Assembly (NCBI GenBank): GCA_903892995.1
Contig: CAITKP010000078.1
Coordinates: forward strand, 1 to 39,120
Reading direction: 5' to 3'
Source: an uncultured Campylobacterales bacterium
GTDB taxonomy: Bacteria > Campylobacterota > Campylobacteria > Campylobacterales > Sulfurimonadaceae
DNA: 39,120 nucleotides
The position numbers and the translations under genes were made by a program. Positions 1-8,537 of the stretch are shown here, piece after piece. Positions within the stretch are counted from its first letter, which is position 1, and each line of letters starts with the position of its first letter. The notes beneath the pieces are model-generated. The model saw only the letters and a list, made by a program, of their open reading frames with translations. It had not been told where the DNA came from and did no database searches.

Positions 1-777
1 GCAGAAGCGGCAGCTAGAACCTGTTATGACTCCTTTGAAAATAGTGAAAATGAAGTTATAAAATCTTTAGAATCCACTCTTCCAGATGAAAGTATGTGTA
101 CAGAATTGAACTCCATTGAAGAGTCTGCCCTGCTTGATGAGCTGGCTTGGACCTATTTTCACCACTCTATCTTAGAACATGCAAATCTTAGCTATTTGGT
201 TCGAGGAACTTCCAGAGGTGTTTTGCAAGAGCACGCTCGTCACCGCATTCAAGCTATTAGTGTTCGAAGTACAAGATACACGATGAGCTCAGTGATAAAT
301 GCTTTTGTCGCTTCACTTGAAGATAGTGATCCAAAAGAGTTCTTTACAAAAAAAGTGCTTGGGTTTGATATGCTTGTAACCACAAATGAGAGGTATAATC
401 GTTTAGAGATCGGTGGGATTTTTGACAAACTTTCTTATCAACTTCAAGCAGTTGAGAACTTTTATGATCTTGCGGTTGCAAAAAGTTCATTGGAGCTTTT
501 AGAGAGTTTTCAAGGAGATGCGCAGGGACTTTACTCTGCTTTGCAGGCTGGAAAGAAAAAACGCAATGTTGGAGATGCTTTTAAGCATATTGTCACCGAT
601 AATTTTAAAGTTGATATGATCGTGACATTTAATCTCAGAAGTCTTAAAAACTATTTTACGCTTCGTGATAGCGGTGCGGCTTATTTTCAGATACGATGGT
701 TGGCTCAAGAGATGATGCGTGTGACCCCCAAAAAATATTTAGATCTTATAATAAAAAAAGGAAAAGAAAATGCCTAA
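1..777 (+). CDS. thyX: Flavin-dependent thymidylate synthase ThyX, 5' end cut by window
   Basis: ThyX makes dTMP from dUMP in the cytoplasm using FAD, NADPH and methylene-tetrahydrofolate. The frame is open from base 1, so the true start lies upstream; the visible N-terminal text (AEAAARTCYDSF) is ThyX-like. The signature reads RHR, then after seven residues S-T-R (RHRIQAISVRSTRYT). The first Ser of the usual RHRxxSxxxxSxR pattern is Ala here, but the second Ser, which aligns with the substrate-site Ser, and the Arg are kept. HHSILEHAN precedes it, as in the family. The last 8 bases overlap the next gene. A dGTPase-like gene two genes downstream fits a deoxynucleotide-metabolism operon. The call is secure. 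Confidence 0.93.
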   Translation, partial: AEAAARTCYDSFENSENEVIKSLESTLPDESMCTELNSIEESALLDELAWTYFHHSILEHANLSYLVRGTSRGVLQEHARHRIQAISVRSTRYTMSSVINAFVASLEDSDPKEFFTKKVLGFDMLVTTNERYNRLEIGGIFDKLSYQLQAVENFYDLAVAKSSLELLESFQGDAQGLYSALQAGKKKRNVGDAFKHIVTDNFKVDMIVTFNLRSLKNYFTLRDSGAAYFQIRWLAQEMMRVTPKKYLDLIIKKGKENA

Positions 778-994
778 ACTCTTACATGTAAGCCTATTTG
801 TGTTGCCATTTGTATTTAGTGGATGCTACTTTACTATTAATGGTACGATGTGCGATCAAATAAGAACTGATCCAAACGCAGTTGTGCCACAAGAGTGTAG
901 AAACTATAATGAAAAAGATGCGGATAAAGCTTCTGTTATTAATCATGAGATTAATGGAAGTGATATCATTAAATTTGCGCCTAAAGAGAACTGA
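770..994 (+). CDS. Small predicted lipoprotein, 74 aa, function unknown
   Basis: The N-terminus has a Lys, a hydrophobic stretch and a lipobox (FSGC, Cys19), so it should be lipidated and anchored to the membrane facing the periplasm. The mature part is short and polar with two further Cys (about residues 28 and 43), which could form a disulfide. The ATG overlaps the thyX stop by 8 bases and its TGA shares a base with the next ATG, so it is translationally coupled in the thyX-dGTPase unit. The signal peptide carries a TTACATGTAA copy (782-791), read as Leu-His-Val. I do not recognise a family. Confidence 0.8.
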   Translation: MPKLLHVSLFVLPFVFSGCYFTINGTMCDQIRTDPNAVVPQECRNYNEKDADKASVINHEINGSDIIKFAPKEN

Positions 995-2112
995 TGCAAC
1001 CCTATGAGCGCTTTTTTAGAGTAGAAGATGATTTTCGTTCTCCCTACTCAAGAGATCGAGATCGTATTATCCATTCGGGGAGTTTTCGAAAGCTTGAGTA
1101 TAAAACGCAGGTTTTTTTAAATCATGAAGGAGATTTTTTTCGTACACGTTTAACGCATTCTATAGAAGTTTCTCAAATCGCTCGTTCAATCTCTAATAAT
1201 CTTGGTCTTGAAGAATCCCTCGCAGAATCAATCGCACTTGCCCATGATCTAGGACATACACCCTTTGGCCATATCGGTGGAGATACTCTTGATGAGTGTT
1301 TAAAAAAAGATGGCTTTGCAAATGGTTTTGAACATAATTTTCAAAGTTTTCGGGTAGTGAGCTCTTTAGAGAAACGTTACAAAGCTTTCGATGGACTCAA
1401 TCTCACCTTTGCAACATTAGAGGGAATTTTAAAGCATTCCTACCCTTACAAAAAAAGTTTTTTGCCTGCGAGCATAGATGAAAGGTTTCATCTCTCAACA
1501 CATCCATCTATCGAAGCGATGGTGGTTGATCGCGCAGATGAGATCGCTTATATTAGTCACGATATTGATGATGGAATAAATTCAGGACTTATCACTTTTG
1601 ATGATTTAAAAGAGAGTGAATTGGTATCGCTTATTTTACAAAAAGTGCATGATGAAGGAATTGATGAAGAGAATGATGAGATGTTTCGTTATCGCTTTAG
1701 TTCCCATCTTATCAATCATTTAGTTTACTCACTTTTGGAATATTCAAAACATAAAGTACATGCAAATGGCGGAGTTTTGAGCGCTGTTATAGATGCAAAA
1801 CAAGAGATTCCTATTGGTATGGAGAAAGAGCTTGAAACGCAGATCAAGAAGTTAAAAAAACTGTTGTTTACAAAACTCTATCAAAGTAAAGAGATAACAC
1901 GAAAAATGTTTGCTGGAAAACAAGCGATCAAGGGGCTTTATAACGCTCTTATGGAAGATGAAAAAATATTGCCTGTATATTATAGAGAACTTTTAAAGCC
2001 AAAAAACTCTTTACATGTAAGGGCAAAACATCGTGTAGTTGCGGATTATATCGCTTCGATGAGTGATAGATATGCGTTAAAACTTTATAATGAATTGTAT
2101 GGAAGGATATAG
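994..2112 (+). CDS. dgt: dGTPase-like HD-domain triphosphohydrolase
   Basis: This is a 372-residue deoxyguanosinetriphosphate triphosphohydrolase-like protein, which splits dNTPs into deoxynucleoside and triphosphate and so trims dNTP pools. The metal site is visible: RTRLTHSIEVSQIAR supplies the first His, ALAHDLGHTPFGHIGG the HD pair and following His, and DRADEIAYISHD the distal Asp. The length fits the shorter dGTPase-like type rather than the E. coli enzyme of about 500 residues. It starts at the ATG overlapping the upstream TGA and shares a transcription unit with thyX. A palindrome copy at 2011-2020 encodes Leu-His-Val near the C-terminus. True substrate specificity cannot be read from sequence. 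Confidence 0.9.
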   Translation: MQPYERFFRVEDDFRSPYSRDRDRIIHSGSFRKLEYKTQVFLNHEGDFFRTRLTHSIEVSQIARSISNNLGLEESLAESIALAHDLGHTPFGHIGGDTLDECLKKDGFANGFEHNFQSFRVVSSLEKRYKAFDGLNLTFATLEGILKHSYPYKKSFLPASIDERFHLSTHPSIEAMVVDRADEIAYISHDIDDGINSGLITFDDLKESELVSLILQKVHDEGIDEENDEMFRYRFSSHLINHLVYSLLEYSKHKVHANGGVLSAVIDAKQEIPIGMEKELETQIKKLKKLLFTKLYQSKEITRKMFAGKQAIKGLYNALMEDEKILPVYYRELLKPKNSLHVRAKHRVVADYIASMSDRYALKLYNELYGRI

Positions 2113-2127
2113 GTCAAAAGACCTATA
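2108..2127. terminator. Perfect hairpin between convergent dgt and flgE
   Basis: TATAGGTC, loop AAAA, GACCTATA: an 8-bp perfect stem that contains the dgt stop codon and lies 7 bases from the flgE stop. No long T run follows on either strand, so it may be a bidirectional terminator or only an mRNA end stabiliser. Confidence 0.4.
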
Positions 2128-2134
2128 AAAAGAG

Positions 2135-4726
2135 TTACTGTTTCAAGCCTATGAGCGTTTGAAGTAACTGATCTGAAGTAGTAATCGTTTTAGAGTTTGC
2201 TTGGTATCCTCTTTGGATAACAATAAGCTCTGTAAGTGAGCGTGAGAGGTCAACGTTTGAGCCCTCAAGCGCAGAACTTTGGATAAATCCACGTCCACCA
2301 TTTGACGCTGTTCCAATGATTGGATCTCCTGAGTTGGCAGATTGTCCATAAAGATTTCCACCCACTTCTGATAGACCTCCATTGTTTGCAAATTTAGCCA
2401 TTGCAATTTGTGCAAGACCGAAACTTCTACCATTACTAAATGAGCCAACTAATGTTCCACTCTGATCGATACGGATTCCAACTAAATCTCCTCCAGTAAA
2501 CCCATCTTGACTAATCCCTGAAGTTGCTGATTTACTATCAAAACTTGTAAGACCATCAAATCCACTTGCAGTTCCGAGTTCTATATTGATATTTTGAGCA
2601 GGTGCAGAACCATTATTCGCCGTAAAACTGATATTTGGCGGAGTAAAAGTTGAAAGGGACCCATCTGGATTGAATTTAATCTCTCCTTGAATCATATTTG
2701 TAGGAACTCCTGTTGCTCCACCTGCTGGATTTATCTCTGCTGGAAGAGGAACGCTGATCATAATTTTCCATGTACTTCCAGTTGTTGGGTCAAAGGCAGA
2801 TTTTCTAAAATCTATTTTTACTGTATGTTTTGATCCTAGAGAATCATACACATCAATACTTGCCGAGTGAGTAGGGACATTAAATGCTTGAGATGAACGA
2901 GTTCCTGTGCTAGCCGCAGGCAGGGTTCCACTAATTGCTTTGATAGTCGAGTCAAACGTCGAGTTGGCAACAGTAGCGGCATCAGTGATAGAATATACAC
3001 TAATATTCATTGAACTTCCACCAGAAAGGGAATCATTTGGATTGGAAATTTGAAATTTTCCAGCGGTATCGACTTGTACAGTTGCTCCAGTAGAAGTTTG
3101 TTGTGCTAAAGTTTGTAATCCTTGACGAAGATCTTCACTTGTTGAGAAGTAGTAAGTATTCCCACTCCATCCAACAGGACTGATCGTAGTATCGGACGTA
3201 AATCTAAAATCCTTCATAGGAGAGTCATCATCTGAACTTGCAAGCCCTGATGTAGCTCCTGCTCCAGAGATTGTGACATCTATATTTTTTAAATCACCTG
3301 AGTTGTCATTGACAAGTTGTATGTGATCTTTAACCCCTTGTCCCGTTGTATCTACCGCAACCGCTGTCACGCCCGTAAGTGCTTGTTTTGCGTTGATTGC
3401 AGCAACAACAGATGCTGTATTATCAGCTGATGAGATACCTGTTGTAGTAAAAGCTGGAATTGGAATACCATTGATGGTAATATCACCTGTGCCAATGTTT
3501 AAAGAACTTGCGCCTACTTTAGCACTATCAACAATAGTGCTACTTGATGGTAAGCCAGACTTATTATTTAGATCAACTACACTAAAAGATGCTCCTTTTG
3601 TATTATTTGTTAGTGTTATGAGACCAGTAGCATCAGCTGTAGCTGTTACCCCAAGGCCCGCTGTTGCGTTAATTGCACTTACAAGTGCGTCTGCATTTTG
3701 CTTTGACGAATTAGAAGGAGATGTAGTACCAAGAAGGATATCAGTACCATTTATTTGTAATTGCCCTGCAGTGTAAGAGATTGATCCTGCTGTAGCTGCT
3801 GCAGTACCAGTCGTAGTTGCATACCCTCCACTCATTACCATCGCACTTCTAAAGCCTATATGCTCTCCTTGTCCTTGCTGAAGTAAAAGAGAATTTCCGC
3901 TACTATCGGTAAGAACTCCCATATTCTCGCCACGCTCAATAATATTACCATTTGTATTTTTTAAAATAAGACTTGAAGTATTTTCATTAATACCATCGGT
4001 ACTCGTAAGTGGATTTCCATCCCCTTGTGTATTTGGATTTGTTTGATAAAGAGTATTATCATACGTTGTTTGAGGTGTTGCAAGTGAATCGCTTTTATCT
4101 AAGACACCATCACGATTAAGATCCGCAGCTCCTGCAAATTGATCGAGTGAAGAAATAGCACTAAAACTAGAATCGCTAGCCCCAGAATTTAAATTTGCTT
4201 TGAGTACGATTTGTGAACTTGCTTGTGCTGGAGTTGTAAGCCCCGGTGGGATTTTTATTTGTGTGATTGGTGATGTAGAGTCAACTTTGCCAGTTGCAGA
4301 ATCACGAAGCCATCCTTCCACGACATATCCATTGTTATCTACAAAGTTCCCTGCTGCATCAAAACTAAAGTCTCCATTACGAGTAAAGCTAAGTGTTTTT
4401 CCAGCATCAGCACTGACGATGAAATAACCATCACCTTGGATTGCACAGTCTGTATTTTTATCAGTATTTTGTACAGAACCTTGAGAATCAATTCGTGTCA
4501 TAGAGCTTACAGTTGTTCCAAGTCCAACGCCTGTAGCATTTTTACCACCGAGATCACCTTGCGGAGCGGTTGCAATTTGATTGACCTGTGAAAGAAGGTT
4601 TGAAAAGTTTGCACGAGAATATTTAAAACCTACGGTACTAACATTTGCAATGTTGTTTGATTCGACATCCATTGCAATTTGGTGTGCCTGAAGACCAGAA
4701 ACGCCAGAAGACAGAGACTTTAACAT
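2135..4726 (-). CDS. flgE: Flagellar hook protein FlgE (863 aa)
   Basis: This is the main hook subunit, exported by the flagellar type III system and polymerised outside the cell. The N-terminus (LSSGVSGLQAHQIAMDVESN, then NNIANVSTVGFK) and the C-terminus (ELIVIQRGYQANSK) are the paired helices of the rod/hook axial family. The long Ser/Thr/Gly-rich middle gives a size close to the roughly 860-residue hook protein of Campylobacter, much larger than the enterobacterial one. The start follows AAGGATTTAAA. It stands alone behind a sigma54-type promoter at 4764-4778. A second, shorter FlgE-like protein is encoded at 6559-7827; this long one is the better hook candidate. Confidence 0.93.
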   Translation of the reverse strand: MLKSLSSGVSGLQAHQIAMDVESNNIANVSTVGFKYSRANFSNLLSQVNQIATAPQGDLGGKNATGVGLGTTVSSMTRIDSQGSVQNTDKNTDCAIQGDGYFIVSADAGKTLSFTRNGDFSFDAAGNFVDNNGYVVEGWLRDSATGKVDSTSPITQIKIPPGLTTPAQASSQIVLKANLNSGASDSSFSAISSLDQFAGAADLNRDGVLDKSDSLATPQTTYDNTLYQTNPNTQGDGNPLTSTDGINENTSSLILKNTNGNIIERGENMGVLTDSSGNSLLLQQGQGEHIGFRSAMVMSGGYATTTGTAAATAGSISYTAGQLQINGTDILLGTTSPSNSSKQNADALVSAINATAGLGVTATADATGLITLTNNTKGASFSVVDLNNKSGLPSSSTIVDSAKVGASSLNIGTGDITINGIPIPAFTTTGISSADNTASVVAAINAKQALTGVTAVAVDTTGQGVKDHIQLVNDNSGDLKNIDVTISGAGATSGLASSDDDSPMKDFRFTSDTTISPVGWSGNTYYFSTSEDLRQGLQTLAQQTSTGATVQVDTAGKFQISNPNDSLSGGSSMNISVYSITDAATVANSTFDSTIKAISGTLPAASTGTRSSQAFNVPTHSASIDVYDSLGSKHTVKIDFRKSAFDPTTGSTWKIMISVPLPAEINPAGGATGVPTNMIQGEIKFNPDGSLSTFTPPNISFTANNGSAPAQNINIELGTASGFDGLTSFDSKSATSGISQDGFTGGDLVGIRIDQSGTLVGSFSNGRSFGLAQIAMAKFANNGGLSEVGGNLYGQSANSGDPIIGTASNGGRGFIQSSALEGSNVDLSRSLTELIVIQRGYQANSKTITTSDQLLQTLIGLKQ

Positions 4727-4763
4727 TTTAAATCCTTTTCTGCTAAATAGTAAAAACTACTAA

Positions 4764-4778
4764 GCAATAAATATTCCA
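4764..4778 (-). promoter_or_regulatory. Sigma54 promoter of flgE
   Basis: On the minus strand this reads TGGAATATTTATTGC: GG, 10 bases, GC, with TTGC at the -12. It lies 37 bases from the flgE ATG. The fliK site at 10378-10392 shares TGGAAT and ATTGCTT, which supports both. Hook genes use sigma54 in Campylobacterota. Confidence 0.75.
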
Positions 4779-4809
4779 TATTTTAAAATTATGGATGAAT
4801 CTAAAAAGT

Positions 4810-5658
4810 TTATTTTTGAAGTTTGCTTAATGCATCCAAAACATTAGTTTGTTTTGCAGAATCGAGTGGTTTATCATTGGACACGTACATGTAAAATTCT
4901 ACACGTCTATTTTTCGCACGATTTTCTTCAGTTGTATTGTCAGTCATTGGTTTAGCTGAGCCAAAGCCTGCTGTTGAGAGGCGTTCAGGACTTACACCAT
5001 TTTGGATGAGTTCGCGCATAACAGCCTCCGCCCTTCTAGATGAGAGTTCAATATTATCCTTGTATGGAGAACCAAACGGTAAAGGTTGGTTATCTGTATA
5101 GCCACGAACAGAAATGGCCACAGAAGGAGGAAGTGTATTGATAATATCTGCAACACGGCGTAAAAAGAGATGCATCTCTTCGTTATCAATCGTAGCATTT
5201 GCACCGCGAAATGGGATCGATGTCGGGAGTTTTAATAATACTCCATCCATGCTTTGATCGAGTGAACTGCTGCTGCTCATAGAGGCATTTTTTAGCTCTT
5301 GTTGAATTTTTTTAACCGCATCAGATATCGCTTGATTTGCTGGTTTTGCTGGTGAAGCTACCAAGAGTGCACCACCCTGAGAAGTTGGCGCTGTACCTGA
5401 TGGATTGGCTTTTTCTTGTGTTGGTTTTGGCTCGCTAGGCATATTCATAACAGGAGTAGCAGCTTCTGGAGGAGGAGTGTAGTCGTAAATTTTTACAAAC
5501 TCCTTTTTTAGTGCACGTAATTTTTCTTTGTTGGTTGATGCAATAGCATACAATGCAATAAAAAGTGCTAGTAAGAGACTAAAGAAGTCAGCAGTAGGAA
5601 CAGCCCATTTCTCAGCAGGAGGACATTCTGGGCATTTCTTACATTTTTTACCAGCCAT
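4810..5658 (-). CDS. motB: Flagellar motor stator protein MotB
   Basis: This stator subunit anchors to peptidoglycan and forms the ion channel with MotA. After a Cys/Lys-rich N-terminus (KKCKKCPECP) comes one membrane segment, PTADFFSLLLALFIALYAIA, whose Asp is the ion-binding residue of the family. A Pro-rich linker (about residues 58-110) follows, then an OmpA-like peptidoglycan-binding domain: VRGYTDNQPL, then ELSSRRAEAVMREL and NRAKNRRVEFYM. The 282 residues are typical. It begins 12 bases after the motA stop. The N-terminal cluster of four Cys (CKKCPEC with the Cys before it) is unusual for MotB and faces the cytoplasm. Ion type (H+ or Na+) is not decided by sequence alone. Confidence 0.93.
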   Translation of the reverse strand: MAGKKCKKCPECPPAEKWAVPTADFFSLLLALFIALYAIASTNKEKLRALKKEFVKIYDYTPPPEAATPVMNMPSEPKPTQEKANPSGTAPTSQGGALLVASPAKPANQAISDAVKKIQQELKNASMSSSSSLDQSMDGVLLKLPTSIPFRGANATIDNEEMHLFLRRVADIINTLPPSVAISVRGYTDNQPLPFGSPYKDNIELSSRRAEAVMRELIQNGVSPERLSTAGFGSAKPMTDNTTEENRAKNRRVEFYMYVSNDKPLDSAKQTNVLDALSKLQK

Positions 5659-5670
5659 TTATACTCTTTA

Positions 5671-6441
5671 TCAATTAAATTGACTATGTTTTTCTTCTAC
5701 AGGAGAAAGAAAATTTAGCAATTTTGCTTCAAGGGTACGTGGACTATCACCATGAACGATTCCAATAATTCCTTCAAGCATCAATTTTTGCTCTTTAACA
5801 ATATGATGTGCTTTTTTATTTAATTTATTTCCCATAGGTCCAAAGAGTACATATGCACTAAAAATCCCTGTTACGGTCGCGGTAAAAGCTCCTGCAATCC
5901 CCTCAGCCATTTCAGCTGGATTGTCAAGTTTTTGGAGTGCAAGAATAAGACCCAAAACGGCTCCAACAAGACCCAAAACGGGTGAAGTTTCACCTGCGAG
6001 AATCCAGTAGTGAGCAGCTCCGTGATAGTAGTGTTCTGTTTCTTCTATTACGAGTTCTAATGTTTCAACAATAGTATCTACTTCATTACCATCAACCGCC
6101 ATACTGATGCCTTGTTTTAAGAAATCACTATCGAGTTGTGCTACTTTTGATTCTAAGGATAAAAGTCCATCACGGCGTGCTATTGTTGATAAGTCAATAA
6201 TTTCTTTGATTCGTTCATGAAGATTTACTGAAGAATTTTTAAAAATAATCGGGACACATTTAAAGGCTCCCTTGACGTGTTCTGGATCAGTACTGATCAT
6301 TGATGCTAGCAGTGTTGTTGGCATAATAATAATAAGAGATGTAATATGAACGACATGAACAGGGTTTCCCCCCTCCATTAAGTCCCCAATAGAAATAGTT
6401 GTGACCGCCCCTAAGATTCCTAAAATAACTGTTAAATCCAC
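5671..6441 (-). CDS. motA: Flagellar motor stator protein MotA
   Basis: This is the four-helix inner-membrane stator subunit that couples ion flow to torque on the rotor. N-terminal membrane segments are followed by a cytoplasmic loop rich in charged residues (KEIIDLSTIARRDGLLSLES), where the rotor-contact residues lie. The C-terminal pair of segments includes SPVLGLVGAVLGLILALQKL and AFTATVTGIFSAYVLFGP, both typical of MotA. The length of 256 is standard. The start codon is GTG at 6439-6441, just after AAGGAG; no closer ATG is available. It forms an operon with motB and has its own sigma70-like -10 box (6504-6509). Confidence 0.93.
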   Translation of the reverse strand: MDLTVILGILGAVTTISIGDLMEGGNPVHVVHITSLIIIMPTTLLASMISTDPEHVKGAFKCVPIIFKNSSVNLHERIKEIIDLSTIARRDGLLSLESKVAQLDSDFLKQGISMAVDGNEVDTIVETLELVIEETEHYYHGAAHYWILAGETSPVLGLVGAVLGLILALQKLDNPAEMAEGIAGAFTATVTGIFSAYVLFGPMGNKLNKKAHHIVKEQKLMLEGIIGIVHGDSPRTLEAKLLNFLSPVEEKHSQFN

Positions 6442-6503
6442 GCGACTCCTTTTTCCTCAGGGATAAATTTACAACCCTATAACTACTATTTTAAATTGCT
6501 TCG

Positions 6504-6509
6504 ATTATA
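6504..6509 (-). promoter_or_regulatory. Probable sigma70 -10 box for motAB
   Basis: TATAAT on the minus strand, 62 bases before the motA GTG. No clear -35 is seen, as usual for Campylobacterota, where T-rich upstream DNA replaces it. Downstream lie AGGAAAAAGGAG and the start codon. Confidence 0.5.
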
Positions 6510-6558
6510 CCTTGTTTTCACTGAAAATTTGTACGATTTTTTTTACTTTTTTTAAAAA

Positions 6559-7827
6559 TTAGTGATGCATTTGCAAAGCTTTTTGTATCATTTGATCACC
6601 AGTAGTGATGAGCTTTGCTGCTGCATCATAAGCACGTTGGTAGATGATAAGATCTGTTAAACCAGCTGTTGGATCGACGTTTGAGTCCTCTAATGTATTT
6701 GTGAGTACCGTTGAACCATTGATATTATTTCCATTTGCATCAGTATAAAAAAGCGGCTTGCCACTATTGGAGCTTTCGGCAAAATTTGTCCCATCAATAC
6801 TTCCTAAACCCTGATCATTGGCGAAATGAAAGACACCAATTTTTGCCATAGAAACTTGTCTTCCATTTGTGAAGGTTGCTATTACATCAGCATTTTGGTC
6901 AATTTTATACCCCACAAGATCCCCCGCTGGAAAACCATCTGCTTGACTTGAGACGTCAAATGGCTGGGAGTTTGAGATTACTCCACTATATCCCATTCCC
7001 ATATTGATATTCACAGGAGTGCCGTTGTTGTTAATTGTCGGGATTGTAGAGGAAAGGAGTGCTCCTGTTTCATCAAAAGTAATTTTTCCTGTTTGTGTGT
7101 CGTATATTGTTGGCGTTCCTGAGAGTGTCTTTGGCGAGCTTGCAGTGATTGTTACATCCCAAGAAACACCTCTTGTTGGTTGCGGGTTGGTTGGCGTAAA
7201 ATTTAGAGCGAGTTCGTTTTTATTTCCAAAAGCATCAATCATCGTTGCGCCCATTTTTTCAGGTACGGAAGCTTCGCCAAGATTTCCTTGAAAAGTCACA
7301 TTTGTTGTAGGTTTTGCTGGGTAAGTGAGAGTTTCAGGAAGTCTGATACTTGTTTGAGTTCCAACAGCACCAAGATTCGTTGTTGTCTGAAAAGATGTTA
7401 AGACATTATTTGTATTAAAATTACTTGCAAGTGTTCCTAGTACATAGGCACCTTGTTGATTGACAAGATCTCTTGACGCATCAAATGTAAAACTTCCATT
7501 ACGAGTATAGAGTGCTTGACCATTACTCTGAATACCAAACCAACCCTCTCCATCAATTGCTAGATCTGTTTGGACATCGGTCTTGTTAAGGGAACCCTGT
7601 TTTAAAATGGTTGGTGTAGCTTGAAGTGTCGAACCAATGCCGATACTTGAATTAACAGAAGACCCCGCAGAAGAGGAGCTAAGAGATTGTTCAAAAAGAG
7701 ATTTAAACTCAACAGAGTTCCCTTTATATCCAACTGCATCTACGTTTGCAAGGTTATTCCCTGTCACATCAATCCCAGTTTGTTGCGTCATAAGGGCACT
7801 TACGCCCGTGTAAAATGCTTGTATCAT
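6559..7827 (-). CDS. flgE2: Second FlgE-like hook/basal-body protein (422 aa)
   Basis: This is an axial flagellar protein with the paired terminal helices of the family: MIQAFYTGVSALMTQQTGID with NNLANVDAVGYK at the start and DLIIYQRAYDAAAKLITTGD at the end. It is about half the length of the main hook protein and closer to enterobacterial FlgE. I start it at the ATG at 7825-7827, one base after the flgD stop, because the N-terminal helix begins there; a longer reading adds 25 residues that overlap flgD and look unrelated. The fliK-flgD-flgE2 order matches Campylobacter jejuni Cj0041-Cj0043. Whether it is a hook, a cap-proximal or a rod-proximal protein cannot be told from sequence. Confidence 0.85.
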   Translation of the reverse strand: MIQAFYTGVSALMTQQTGIDVTGNNLANVDAVGYKGNSVEFKSLFEQSLSSSSAGSSVNSSIGIGSTLQATPTILKQGSLNKTDVQTDLAIDGEGWFGIQSNGQALYTRNGSFTFDASRDLVNQQGAYVLGTLASNFNTNNVLTSFQTTTNLGAVGTQTSIRLPETLTYPAKPTTNVTFQGNLGEASVPEKMGATMIDAFGNKNELALNFTPTNPQPTRGVSWDVTITASSPKTLSGTPTIYDTQTGKITFDETGALLSSTIPTINNNGTPVNINMGMGYSGVISNSQPFDVSSQADGFPAGDLVGYKIDQNADVIATFTNGRQVSMAKIGVFHFANDQGLGSIDGTNFAESSNSGKPLFYTDANGNNINGSTVLTNTLEDSNVDPTAGLTDLIIYQRAYDAAAKLITTGDQMIQKALQMHH

Positions 7828-7828
7828 C

Positions 7829-8527
7829 TTAGTAAATTGTTTGCACGCTTGAAAGCGGAACGTAGTTTGGACCAACACCAAGAAGTGTTTGTGTTCCATC
7901 AAACTTTACAGAATCAATAGGATATACGCCAACTTTTGTTGCTTTGGAAGCCCCATTATCATCTGTGTAGGCAACATTCACATGGTAATCACCTTTAGCT
8001 GCAACTTGGCCGGTAGAATCTTTTCCATCCCATGTAAATGAGTAGGTACCTGCACTATTTTGTGCGATGTTAATCGTATTTATTTTATTTCCATTGCTAT
8101 CTGTAATAGTTGCTACTCCATTTGCAACATTAGATGGAAAGTAGATAGGAAAATCAACAGAGGTGCCATCACCTTTTGTTGTAATGGTATCATTGCCAAG
8201 ATCAGCGATCTTTCCAATTGCAGAAACGGTGGAGAGTTGTTGGGAACCTTGTAGTGATGCAGAGAGCGCGCTTAGTGCGTTGTTTGTATTATCAGCAGAT
8301 TCCAATGTCGCCAATTGCGATGTTTGCGATAAGATTTTATCTGTATCCATCGGCTGCGTTGGATCTTGATATTGCATTTCAGTGAGTAGCAGCTTTAAAA
8401 AGTCATCTTTACCTAAAGTACTAGATGTACCTGTTGCTTTTGCCGCTGTTGTAGATGAGGTAGTCGTCGCTGTTGTTGTTGTACTAGCTGTTGAACTATT
8501 TATAAGATTTTCATATCCTGTTGCCAT
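7829..8527 (-). CDS. flgD: Flagellar hook-capping protein FlgD
   Basis: This cap scaffold allows hook subunits to assemble at the growing tip and is removed when the hook is finished. A Thr/Ala-rich N-terminus is followed by the conserved FlgD motif LGKDDFLKLLLTEMQYQDPT and QPMDTDKILSQTSQLATLES. The C-terminal half has the FlgD immunoglobulin-like pattern (FTWDGKDSTGQVAAKGDYHV). At 232 residues it is normal size. The start follows AAGGATAGATT. It sits between fliK (10 bases upstream) and flgE2 (one base downstream) in one operon. Confidence 0.93.
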   Translation of the reverse strand: MATGYENLINSSTASTTTTATTTSSTTAAKATGTSSTLGKDDFLKLLLTEMQYQDPTQPMDTDKILSQTSQLATLESADNTNNALSALSASLQGSQQLSTVSAIGKIADLGNDTITTKGDGTSVDFPIYFPSNVANGVATITDSNGNKINTINIAQNSAGTYSFTWDGKDSTGQVAAKGDYHVNVAYTDDNGASKATKVGVYPIDSVKFDGTQTLLGVGPNYVPLSSVQTIY

Positions 8528-8537
8528 AATCTATCCT

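Noticed and set aside
6559-7902. Longer start for the second FlgE-like gene (447 aa)
   Set aside because: The additional 25 residues overlap flgD and have no axial-protein character; the ATG one base after the flgD stop fits the conserved N-terminal helix.
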